Below, one piece after another: positions 9,643 through 20,832 of a DNA stretch of 64,000 bases. This DNA is from Leguminivora glycinivorella. Taxonomy: Eukaryota > Arthropoda > Insecta > Lepidoptera > Tortricidae. The stretch lies in contig NC_062998.1 in assembly GCF_023078275.1 (NCBI RefSeq), forward strand, positions 13,963,916 through 14,027,915, given 5' to 3'. Under the pieces are notes generated by a model. The model ran no database searches. It was not told where the DNA came from and saw nothing but the letters and a program-made list of their open reading frames with translations. Made by a program: the position numbers and the translations under genes. Every line of letters starts with the position of its first letter. Position 1 is the stretch's first letter.

Positions 9643-11857
9643 TGTAACGGACCACACAGTCCTCGGTTCAAATCATAAGATATAACTATAATAATTATGC
9701 TTAGAAACAAATGCATACAGAGATAAAAACTTAAAAATTGCAAATAAATAAAACGAAAACAACTTACATACGAAATGGAATTCCAACAAATTAAAAATAG
9801 AAATTCTCGGAATTAAAACCGGCACAATAGGCGTTTTAGGCACAATAGGCAAAATCGGCACAATAGGCGTTTTAGGCACAATAGGCAAAACCGGCACAAT
9901 AGGCGTTTTAGGCACAACTGGCGAAATCAGACATTATTTGCCATAAAACAACACAGCGCATGCGTTAAAATCGGGACAATAAAACTCAGAGCGCAGCGTC
10001 AGAGAGGGCAGTCGGCTAGGGAACGTTGAGGTGCTCACTTCAGAAGAATTGGTGAAGTCATTCGACTAGGGAGCATTGAAGGGAACACATCAGTAGTTTA
10101 AGAAGGAAGCGGACTTGAGGCACGAGCATTGAGAGGTTGGAGACTGGCGAGAAGGTATCTTGGTAAATTAGACTTGAAGACTACAAGTAAGTGTCCAGAT
10201 TGTTTATTTTGAATGTGTTTATATTTGTAATTTTAGATTAATGCTATTATCTGAAGGTGATAAATTTTAATATTGGTACTTATTCATTTCATATGAACAA
10301 GATATTCATGAATGTTATATTTATGTGGTAATTATTTAAAGACGTACAAATTTCAATTTATTTATTACATACAATTAACTCTAACGGTTAATTTGGAATA
10401 TTATTGATTGAGATCTGAATATCTCTAATATGACTACTACATGAAACAAAATAGATACATAAAATATTACACATATTTACTTTATGTATATACACTTCTA
10501 TTAGCTAGAATCTCTTTGGGTGATTAGAAGGATCTCCATACTATAGTCTCACTCCTAAGTAAAATAATTTTGCTATTCCAATGAAAGTAGGATTAATAAC
10601 TTTATTTATTGTTCATAACATGTAAACTTTATTAGAGTTAAAGGATAACTTGTGGGAATTAATACTAAAACTAAATACTAGGGAGGCATAGGACATCTAT
10701 GGATGTTAGGATCCTGTCGCTATCAAGGAGAATCATTGATATAAAAATAAGATTGTTCACAAAAGTTGAATCATTGACACTGGCCTCGAGATTGGCAGAC
10801 TTTGGAATCATCATTCCATTTTCATAATATGGTTAACGATAACGTTGTCTGGGAGACCAAACAATTCTAGCATTGACTAGTGAAACACGATGTCAAGCAA
10901 TGGACCACTATACTCGGAACGTGGGAAATTGCACGCATATAGAATTTATATTTTGTGATCTTGGACAACCTTCGATGGCTATGGCCGAACCAAAATATAT
11001 ATATGGGATGGCGTGTGAGTCTGGGGTTTTGTCGTTCGAAAGGCTAGATCAATGAAGTATTTGTCTTAGTATCAAAAGAAGGTCAATGAATAGGCCCAAT
11101 AAAGGGTATCAAAATAGATATTCTGTTTCCTTGATAGACCAGGGGTAGGCAGAGCAGTTTCTATCCTGACGTTAGAGGACTTGGTTGCAGAAACATCCCA
11201 AAACATATAAAATTATACCGGGATTAAAGGATCCTTGATTAAATATTTGATATCTACTATTATGGTAGTACATTTTTAAGTAGAGCAAAGACACTTTACA
11301 TCAGTTTACTTTTGTTCTAAGGATCCCATTTGTTCAATGTTTGATAAAGCATAAATTGAACCAGCAACCTAGTTTGTACATATGCTCGAGCGAGGTCCTT
11401 ATAATAGGCTATATTATATTATACACCTATTATTCCTACGTATAAGGGACTCGTGGGTCGGAAACAATTAACCCCATTTTAAATAATGTCTTGTATTTAT
11501 TTTTAATATATTTCCTGTATTTATATTCCTTACACAATTTTACTATTCTCACACACTTTTATCTCAACGCACTAAATTCTTTCACAAATGACGTTCTCTC
11601 AGCTTATTATACCTCAAGTGAATATATTACTGCCTTAGTTTTATCAACTTAAATTTACCCCTAATAGCAAGTTCCTAAAGGTAAAAAGAATCTGGATTGC
11701 TACGCACAACTACGGGGTCCTACCACTTACTAGACGATCACAGTATTTGTTTTAATGGCCAATTTTTAATAGTGTATTGTTTTAATTAGGGCTAACAATT
11801 TGGACTTAAGTTAGGTAATTTAGGGTGTAATTAATTAAGGAGAAGCGGGGTGTTATA
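9643..11857 (+). repeat. 5' LTR (2,215 bp)
   Basis: Near-identical to 20833-23047; the one difference noticed is an A at about 10667 where the other copy has T. It begins TGTAACGGACCACACAGTCC and ends GGGGTGTTATA. A strong consensus 5' splice site (CTACAAGTAAGTGTCC) occurs near 10,185, so LTR-driven transcripts might be spliced. Open frames inside are short and look fortuitous. Confidence 0.85.
9815..9922 (+). repeat. Three 36-bp minisatellite units in the 5' LTR
   Basis: Units start at 9815, 9851 and 9887. Each is AAAA(C/T)CGGCACAATAGG plus CGTTTTAGGCACAATAGGC. The period is a multiple of three, which produces a spurious antisense proline-rich frame. The same array lies at 21005-21112 in the 3' LTR. 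Confidence 0.9.
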
Positions 11858-14800
11858 AAGTGTTAGTCCGTGACGCAGGATGTAATAGACCCTAAATATG
11901 TCCAATTGTTAGCATATTCAAGTGACATGTTGTCACAAAGTGTTGCTGTGAATGAGATATCCTTGTTAGGAACTTGCTATCCTTCATGCTGAAACTTTAT
12001 TTTATTTTTGTATCATTCGTCTATCTTTATTAACCACTGCGTAATAGTCTAAGGGGCAATCAAGCTATTGATAGTTTTCTAAGATACGTTTCATTTTGAA
12101 GTATGTTTTGTAAGTTTAAGGTCACTAACCTGGATTTTTAAACAAAGTTGCAATCCGATATTGAAACAGAAACATTGCACTTTGCACAACACATTTCACT
12201 CACTTTAGACATAGCTGTATAATTTCTAATTAGATTTTTATTTCACTTTAATTCACTATTCAAAGAACTAATGACAGTTTGCGCTTCTAGCATAAACTAA
12301 ACTTATAAACGTTACCCGTTACGAACTTAGGACGCGGCTTTATACGATAATTGGAATCGCGTGTGCACATGGTATTGTATGTAAACAATAACATAATTAT
12401 CGATCAACAACGTGCGTACAGACTGATAAGAGATAACACGTGCAGAAAACTGTCATCGACTAGGGACACCGGGGATAGAAGAAAGTATTTGAGGCTATTG
12501 TAAAAATGTCAAACCAGCTGTCAATGAAACAATTCAATTGGAATGGCAAATTTAGAAAAGTTATTCGTTCTCTAGCTAATAATTATTTCTGTTACGATAA
12601 TCAAGAGATTATAGCAAAAATAAATAAAACCTCAATTATATCGGTTATATTCATTTACTGGGAAAGTTGTAATAAAACAAATTAGTCGTTACTGAAAGCA
12701 ATTACGCACAGATCGACTGTCTTGTGGTAATTTTGTGTCGAGGGTTCTTTAAAACGATATCATGGAAGATTATAAATACTTAGATACATCAAAATAATTT
12801 AATATTAAAACGTTGTACATGTTTTATGTTAAGGGAAACTTTTACTGTTTAGTGAATCAAGATTTTCCGTTCTGTTGATTATAATATATCTGCCAGTATC
12901 ACTAAATTAAGTAGAAATAAGCAAGGAAATACTGCTAGTATTTTAAGTACTTTGCTCTGTGGGCCTCTGTAGGAATTGATTTCTAACTAGATTTGGCATG
13001 TAGTATGTATGTATGTCATGTACAAGTTGTTAGTATTGGCATGTTCTTTTAAGAAACAGAATAAGCTAAATTAATGACAGTATGCGATACACAGACTTGA
13101 TTAAGTACATTTTGTCAAAATCTATTCTTCATGTGTCAACAGTGTCGCATATCATGGTAGATGTCACTTTGACAGCAAGACAATATCATGTTCACTCTTA
13201 CCTCACTATCTTCTCGCCCCTTTTCCGTGTTATCAACTGATTAGTGATAAGCTGTTATCAGCTAGAGAAAAACTAGGAAATAAAATGATGATTGGTCTAG
13301 AGAAGCGTTAAGTTGTGAAATATCTATTTTAGCTGTGATTATACTGACAAATAGAGGCTGTTTAATCTTAAGTTGTCAATAGGGCGACTCATTGATCTTA
13401 TTTTGATTTATTTTTAAATGAGATTAACATTAGAATAAGTAATGGTATTCATAATCATAGGGAAACTAGTAGCAATTAGCACGTCTCATACTTACTAACA
13501 ACTAAGGATTAGTTGTCTTCCACTGAAATGTGAACAAATTAAAATTACTTGAAAGAGACAATCAAGTAGCTAATTGTCAAGAACATACAATCTAGAATTT
13601 AAGCATAGTACTTAAGTGTACTCAAGTGAGGAGTTAGGCACACCATTCAATAACCTCAGGCAAGCTTATAGCTAGGAATATTTTTATTGAGTCAGTAGTC
13701 ATTATTTAAGATAGTATTCAAAACTGTGTTAACATGAAATTATTCCCATTAGTGAACAGATTACAGTAGCTATTGCATTTAAAAATTAGGGACACGGTGA
13801 ATCACACGCTAGCAAAATTATGAAGGAAGGTGGTAAATGAAACACTCACAAAATGCTTTATTAGTAATATTGGAAAGGTGCACAATAAAAACCCAGAGCA
13901 TACATGTTCTTGTTGGTTCCATTAGACGGAAAAGCGCCACTCCATGCAGGAAAAATAGAATAGAGAAATAACTTTTAGTTAGGATTATTCAGGCAATAAT
14001 GGAAAAAAAAATATTGTTCCACTTCTTGATGACTTTTGAAAAGTATCTTGATGTGAGACACGTTGAGTGATGATCATATTTGGTGTAGTCAGTGTAGGCG
14101 TTGAAAGTGATTGTACATGGAGAAGAATTTTCACTCTTTCATTGAAACCTGGAACAAAAATGAAGGGTAAATACATTTCAGTTAAAACATTTAGAATGCA
14201 ATTCCACTATTGGATGTGCATTCCTTTTTTTTATACATACAGGTCAACAAGTCATATAATGAATTGCATTGTTTGTCAGACATCTTCATGAAGTCGGCTT
14301 TTAATGATATTGTAATATTGTATTGTCATCCCATTTAATGAGTTTATAAAATTTCAGTTCTTTAGGTAGCATGTAGCTAGTAAATATATTAACTATGGAG
14401 TAGTCTATAATATGACCCAAGGTTACAATAGGAAAGCATAATTGCCAAGAGCAAGCTTTTTAAAATATTTATCAGTAGATTGTGATTACACTAATTCTAG
14501 TATACTATAAAATAGAGTGAGGAAGATGATCATAGGTTTCCTATATTTATGACTTAATTTGTCAGATTATCCGTCTGTCTGTGTTTTGATTTTTTTGAAC
14601 CAGTTATCAGTGGATGCAGTAAGTTAGCATAGATCAATTTGACTGGTTAGGTAGATAAACTAGACTTAAGATTTTAGACTTAGTAGTAGTGTTTGTGCCA
14701 AATATAGTGCACAGTATAATAGTTAGAATGAACAAATGGAGTCAGTCTGTAATAGACTTGCTATTATTAGAATCAGGAATAAGAGCAAATAATATTATTT

Positions 14801-15479
14801 ACCCTAGAGTAAACCAAAGAATAATAAATAAATAAATAAAATATTTTACCATTGTCTATGTAGATCAGACATACAGGAACTGAGCCAGGTCAGCCTGGGA
14901 GTCATTCTGTTGCAAGTGAATGTGATTCGAGCACACACACATACACAAGTTGCTCAGTCAAAGGGGCATGCCAATGGAGTTCCAATTTGTGCGCAGCCGG
15001 GGAAGGGGCAGGACGTTGTTCCTAGTATAATGACAGCGGTGTTCAGCATACTCTGGAAAATTTAAAAATATATTTAATAATCAAGTAGGAAATAAGTCCT
15101 AGTTATAAGCATAAGTTATAAGAATAAAATTGGCAGAGATTTTATAACTAAATAGGTATCTGATCATTTTATTAATTAGGGTCTACTTTAATTACGGGAT
15201 GAATTTCAAATTTTATCATACTAATACATTATCGAAATAAAGTTTGGTCGAACCAAAGTGAAATAATTGACTTAACAACAACATAAAAGGTAAATAAATA
15301 AATAAAAATTGAAGGGGCATTTTTGTACAGGCCTACTTGATTACAAACTAAGCATGATTCTTATTATTGACATTCGGTAATGCTTACATTCTTCATTTAT
15401 ACAATTTTTGCTTAAAACCAACATTGCTTGGTTATTCCAGTACTATTCCGTATTATTCCAGCATTTGCCAAGGCTCATG

Positions 15480-15660
15480 GAAGCATGGAGTCTGCTTGAC
15501 AGCTAATTCCAGGATTTGGCGTAGGCACTAATTTTCAATAGATCTTATTGAAATTAGTCTGGTTTCCTCACGATGATTTCCTTCACTCAAAAGCAACTGG
15601 CAAGACAGTTCTCAAGGACAATGGGTCGCGGTTCGAACCCGTACCTTATAATTCAAGGCA
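15480..15660 (+). repeat. Retroposon-like repeat with B-box-like motif
   Basis: GGTTTCCTCACGATGATTTC followed by GCGGTTCGAACCCGT: the first is a conserved word of lepidopteran dispersed repeats, the second resembles an RNA polymerase III B-box. Non-coding; boundaries are approximate. Confidence 0.4.
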
Positions 15661-16972
15661 TACAAATAATTTTATTAACACTAGGTGAGATTAGTTAACA
15701 GATTACAGGATCATTAGACATTAAAAGTGTAACTTACATATTACATAGCAGTACAGGTGATGCAAGCCGTGATCGTCGGTGCCTTGTCTACTCATGGAAG
15801 TGGTCCGTCGAAAAATGAGCTGCGACTGGCAGGTTTGAGCTGGTGGAGCGAGGTCACGAGGGTTGCTGAAGATAGGAAGGCGTGGCGTGAGTTTGTGAAG
15901 GTCCTTTGTACCTCCGGGGTGTCTTAGGACTACAACACCCACACATAACTGGTAAGGTAGTATAGTGGCACTGGGGCTTAACTCCAAGGGGCATCTAGCA
16001 CCCAATACCTGAAACATGTAAATAGGCGGACATAAGAAATAGGAAGTTGTAGGCTTACTAAAATTCTCCATCTCTAAGACCAGAATTAGAATGTTATTGT
16101 AGTGCGCTATAGGAATTAGACAATCTCTCTATTGGAAAACATTTTACCATTTTAGCAAGTCAAGGTTTAAACTAAACTATGAACTGCTTTGTGATGGACA
16201 AGTTAAATACATTATTACTTACGGCGAAAACTTGGCTCAATTCCATTGAGGTATCATCAAATCATCACGAAAGAAAACCACGTAGTTCCACTGGCGTCAC
16301 AGGCTAAAAGCAAACAATCATTTATTTATTACATTCGTTATACACATTTTGTGTTGTATTTATCACATTACTAACAACATATATCATTACTTAGTTAATG
16401 TATTACTCACTTTTTTATGATTTATAACAAATACAAGCCAGCAGGTCGATAAATTACGTAATTTTCAGTTCCAAATAATGCGTGTACGTCTGAACGGCAT
16501 CCATTTTTCTTTTATTTCTGTCTGACTGACAGTAATGACGTGGCAATGACGTCAGCATAGCAAATGTTGCCATAGAAAAATCAAAAGGGCTCTATAGATC
16601 ATAAGACATTTGACGGACCGGATGCGACTAAAATTTATCCAGTATGAATGGGGCTCTGCAGACTATGTGTAACGAATTGTAGAATAATAAAATAGAGACA
16701 GTGATTTGACGTTTACATTCAAGAATATTATATACCATGGATATTGCGTGCCGAACATTACGTTGAAGCCAGAAAATTTGACCTTGAATTACGTCACGCC
16801 GGTCTTGCATCTCTTTCTTTAGGGTGTCCATGATTAAGCATACATTAGGGATATCCCGCGGAATTTGACGTATTACGTTTATACGACTGATTAATTTTGT
16901 AACTTATTAAATTCAAATCCGATCAATCGTTTTATCACGAAAGTGAACATCCATCCTCACAAACTCAAAAAG

Positions 16973-17112
16973 TAAGGTACATTAGGGCAATTCCGAAAGT
17001 CGTCTAATTAGGAAAGTCGCATAGAAATCACCATTATTTCCGTCATATCAAGATTCCCCTTTCGGAATTATCTGAACATTTCTGTCATTCGGAATTACTC
17101 TAATGCACCTTA
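16973..17112. mobile_element. 140-bp MITE inside the LTR element
   Basis: The terminal inverted repeats TAAGGTACATTAGGGCAATT (left) and, in reverse complement, TAAGGTGCATTAGAGTAATT (right) run for about 25 bp with few mismatches, both reaching the shared inner word CCGAA. Confidence 0.7.
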
Positions 17113-17579
17113 CTAATTTGTCAACCGCCAATAAGGTCCATTTCTATACCACTCTGCAGTTACTTTGCCTTACGCCACAAAATACGGTACAGTTTTTACC
17201 AGTGGTAAACTACTGGGATTTTTTTTTCAGAACCGTTCCAGAATAAGAGCGTGGAGAGTGTTGCAACACGAGGCTTAAAATATAACTTTTCTTTTACTGA
17301 CACCTGTATTTATTAAAAAATGTTTCAGTCACTTTAAACTATCACAATAATATTTTGGTAGTAACTACTGGGAAAACTAATCCCAGTAGCTATCAACCCC
17401 CGGTGTGGTAATTAACAATGTGGGGAAAATCCCAGTAGTTAGGACAGGTAAAAACTTGGTGGTAACTAGTGGGAATAGCCACAAAAATATAAGGGAAGTA
17501 TTTGTCAATGGGGAAATAATGAAATACTAGGACGTTTTAAAACAGTATCTTTATTTTTAAGCGCCGCCCCAAATCTCAA

Positions 17580-17830
17580 GGAAGGTGGTTCTCAATTCGT
17601 ACGTATTTCAATTCTCTTCGCATGTATATATATATATGTATCTCAATTTAATGTTTATGCCACGATATCTCCGTCGTTACTGGACCGATTTTTAAAATTT
17701 CTTTCTGTGTCATAATCTTCAGGCTTAAAGTGCAAATCTGCAAATTGTCGAACGCTCTGAAACATTTCCTTTTATCGGTACAATCGACAGCCAACGCTGC
17801 CTCCTTCCTTCATCTTTTGGAACACTGAAA
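17580..17830 (+). repeat. Dispersed lepidopteran repeat ('GAAGGTGGTTCTCAATTCG' type)
   Basis: GGAAGGTGGTTCTCAATTCG, then a TATATA run and TACTGGACCGATTTTT resemble a family seen in moth genomes. Non-coding. Confidence 0.4.
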
Positions 17831-19004
17831 AGTTTAATATTATTCATGTTAATTGTAAAGACATAAACAATAAAGTTGGTATTATTATACTGTGATATGA
17901 ACTATGAACATAGAAACCGTACCAAGTTGATAGATTTAGCTCCATTGAATAAGAGTACTTAAATACCATGCAAGAAAAAAGATTGGTCACCCTAGTCGTA
18001 AAACCACACATAGCATTATTTTTCTTTAAAGGTCATATTTATCGTTCTAAACCTATTCGTGGGAATTTTGATATAATTTGAGACAATGAAAACAATATAA
18101 TGATAAGAACTAACCAAGATTACAAGCAAAATAGCAGAAAATTTATTGCCAGCGAGGTTTATGAACATTTTGGTAAAATAAGTACTTACTTGTGAAATTT
18201 TACGTCGGATTTCGGTTTCCATTTACTTCCACAATGGTTCACTATGCAATACATAGCGCAGAACTTAAGTAAATCGTCGAAAAACGTTTATTTCGCAAAA
18301 TAAATATCTGAATCGGTGAATGACTTTTGACAATTCTGACATATCGGGCATATTTTTTTTTTATTAGTGTTCCCATAGTACGCAGGAGGTAAATACCGGA
18401 GAAATAAGGTTTTTGATTGAGTTTTTTTTCGTATAATACAAAGAAAAGTAAGTCAATTTGATTGAAGAATGTTTTATACGTTTTTTTTAGTAACTAATCT
18501 GGCAATACATCACAGTGTCGGAAAGAGATAGAACATAGTAGTAAAGGTGAATGAACCTGGCTTCAACTCATTGGTCGGCACGCAAAATCCATGGTATATA
18601 ATATTCTTGTTTACATTCAATCTTAATGTTTTTTTTTATATAAATATGAAATAAATAAATAAATATTGGGGACATCTTACACAGTTCAACTTAGCCCCAA
18701 ACCTATCAAATTTTGTGCTATGGGTGCTAAGCGACGATATGCCTATTTGAATGGATAAAAACATGCTTGTATACAAGGGAAACATCCATGATAATAAATA
18801 TATTCTGTGGAGTTTCATTGAGGAGAAAAATATTATTATAGTAAAACTTTGTTTAGACTGCTAGTATACTATGACAAATTAAAAGGTCAGTTGAAGAACA
18901 CCAAATTTCAAACTTTCTATGTTTTGCTAAATAACGGATCGTAGAACCATATTAGTTATAAAATGAGATAAATAGGTAATGCGTAGTAGTACAGGATTTA
19001 CTAG

Positions 19005-19110
19005 CTTTTGCCCGCGGTTTCGCTCGCATACTGTTCGAAACGTAATTCTTGTTCAATCGTTTACAAAACAAAGTAAGATTTCAGTTGGATCTGTAGATTT
19101 CGATGTACGG
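19005..19110 (+). repeat. CTAGCTTTTGCCCGCGG dispersed repeat fragment
   Basis: CTAGCTTTTGCCCGCGGTTT continuing through TTTACAAAACAAAGTAAGAT matches 37,611-37,715, which has the same word order. It is a truncated retroposon body common in Lepidoptera. Confidence 0.55.
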
Positions 19111-19262
19111 TACGGTAGCCATACTACCATCGTTGTGTAACAATGAAGCAATCGTTGCAATCATTTATTTAGAAAAATAGTACATACAATATTATGTGTA
19201 ACCAAGAATCATATTTCGTCATGTTTGGAAACTTTCACTCATGTGACTTTCCATCTTTTTAT

Positions 19263-19375
19263 GTACTACGTCAGTGGCAAACAAGCATAAGGCCCGTCTG
19301 ATGTAAAGTGGTTACCGTAACCTATGGACGCCTGCAACTCAAACAGTGTCACATGCGCGTTCGATAGGTTTATTA
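19263..19375 (-). mobile_element. Reversed copy of the dispersed retroposon family
   Basis: GTGGCAAACAAGCATAAGGC, the TAACCTATGGACGCCTGCAA segment and GTCACATGCGCGTT are the reverse complement of the 3' part of the elements at 7,137-7,388 and 31,801-32,082. Confidence 0.6.
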
Positions 19376-20819
19376 AGCTAATGATAGTTCAGTATGTAGG
19401 TATGTGTGTATGTTTGTAACGATAATACTAGAAGATAGTTATGTCATAGAGTTAGAAGATGTTATCAGAGCAGCTAGGTGTAACAAGTTAGGTACTTGTA
19501 TTATTTTTCCTACTTACAAAAGGAGAATTCTTAGCAGTATCATCTTCCATAATTTAACTTTGCGTCTTGAACTATAGGTTAACAAAATGTAAGTAATTAA
19601 TACTTAACGGTAATTGGCATCACATACAATATTTTGCAGTTTTGCGTGCCGTTTGTATAGGGTTAATGCGAAAGTTAAATGTAAGACGTGATTGCATAAG
19701 GTGATTCATAAAGTAAAAAATAACATAGTCCCTGTACTTACGATATAAGTACCTATGTTTATTATTTTTAATTTCTGATCAATTTGAAAAATTGAAATAG
19801 CAACAAGAAAAAGGGAGAGCTTTTTAATTATGATATTATATATTATTTTTACTGTCATTATCTAAGTGGACTTGCAGGTATGTCAGAAACAGTAAAATTG
19901 AGCGTATGAGGAAGGATGAAATCTGAACGAGTAGTATAAATGAGATTCGCATAATAGAAAGAAGAGAGGTTTAGCTAGATGAATGGATGAAGAGTCGTTT
20001 GAAGATATGAAGGGTTTCCTCATGTTTGCAAGTTTGAGAATATTGACGGCAGTTATTGGAATTTCGAAATGGGGAAAGGGTTACACAAACTTGATACCAA
20101 AAGAGTTAGGTGTTAGGATAAATAATTTATACCTTTTACAGGTACATTCTTTTGGTAACAACATACTCTACATGCCGCTAACAAACGAACTAAACACACA
20201 CCCTGTGTCTTTATGGGATAAATCAGATAATTTTGTCTGGCATATATAAAAAAAAAAAAATGTGACTTAACATGGAATCATATTTATAAAATTGTTGATT
20301 TGATTAAAACATTGATTGTCTGATTACTCTTATAATTATACATAGGACATTATGCCGAGAAAGGAGGAAAATTATTGATTAGTATTGAGTTGTGGACTGG
20401 TTCCTTGAACTATGGGGAGAACAGTTGTCAGTGGCTACCTGAGAATAGAAAGGCTTTTTCTTTCTAGTGAAGAGATCTTTGTAAGTTCATAATATCTGTA
20501 CAATGGAGATAGCGGGTTACCTGTCGGACAATGTGACTAACTACCCATATGAGGATGCAAGGATTTTACCATTAGGGTACATTTGATTCACAACCAAATG
20601 CTTTTACTGGAATGAAAATTCTGGCTGATGGCAATTTGACTCATGTGTCTGGGTAACTATTAAGTTCATAATTCGTGCTGGATCAGTGAGGTTCTTTTGA
20701 GTATTGGTCATTTTTATTCACCACAACTATGAAAATGGGAAATTGAAAATTTCAATAACTGAATTATTTTATTGGTTATTTTCGTTTAACACAAAATGTT
20801 ATTTTGAATCAAACGAAAA

Positions 20820-20832
20820 TAAAAGGGGCAGA
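20820..20832 (+). promoter_or_regulatory. Polypurine tract preceding the 3' LTR
   Basis: AAAAGGGGCAGA abuts the first base of the 3' LTR. A purine run in this position primes plus-strand synthesis in LTR elements. It is absent upstream of the 5' LTR, as expected. Confidence 0.7.

Larger units (their letters stand above)
11858..20832 (+). other. Interior of the large LTR element: long non-coding AT-rich DNA with embedded repeats
   Basis: No gene is supported across 8,975 bp. Recognisable contents are a retroposon-like piece at 15,480-15,660, a MITE at 16,973-17,112, repeated CCCAGTAGTTA motifs at 17,200-17,480, dispersed-repeat DNA at 17,580-17,830, a CTAGCTTTTGCCCGCGG fragment at 19,005-19,110 and a reversed retroposon at 19,263-19,375. 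The frame of 88 codons at 19,983-20,249 resembles nothing I know. The last 13 bases are the purine tract before the 3' LTR. Confidence 0.6.

Noticed and set aside
9673..9915. Antisense 80-codon frame with PKTPIVP repeats in each LTR
   Set aside because: It is produced by the 36-bp minisatellite; the remainder of the frame is AT-rich without protein features.
11858..11880. A primer-binding site for a tRNA 3' end
   Set aside because: No TGG follows the LTR, and the next bases (AAGTGTTAGTCCGTGAC) match no tRNA end that I can name.
19983..20249. An 88-codon frame in the LTR element as an env or accessory gene
   Set aside because: No signal peptide, cysteine pattern or fusion-peptide-like segment; length is within chance for the region.
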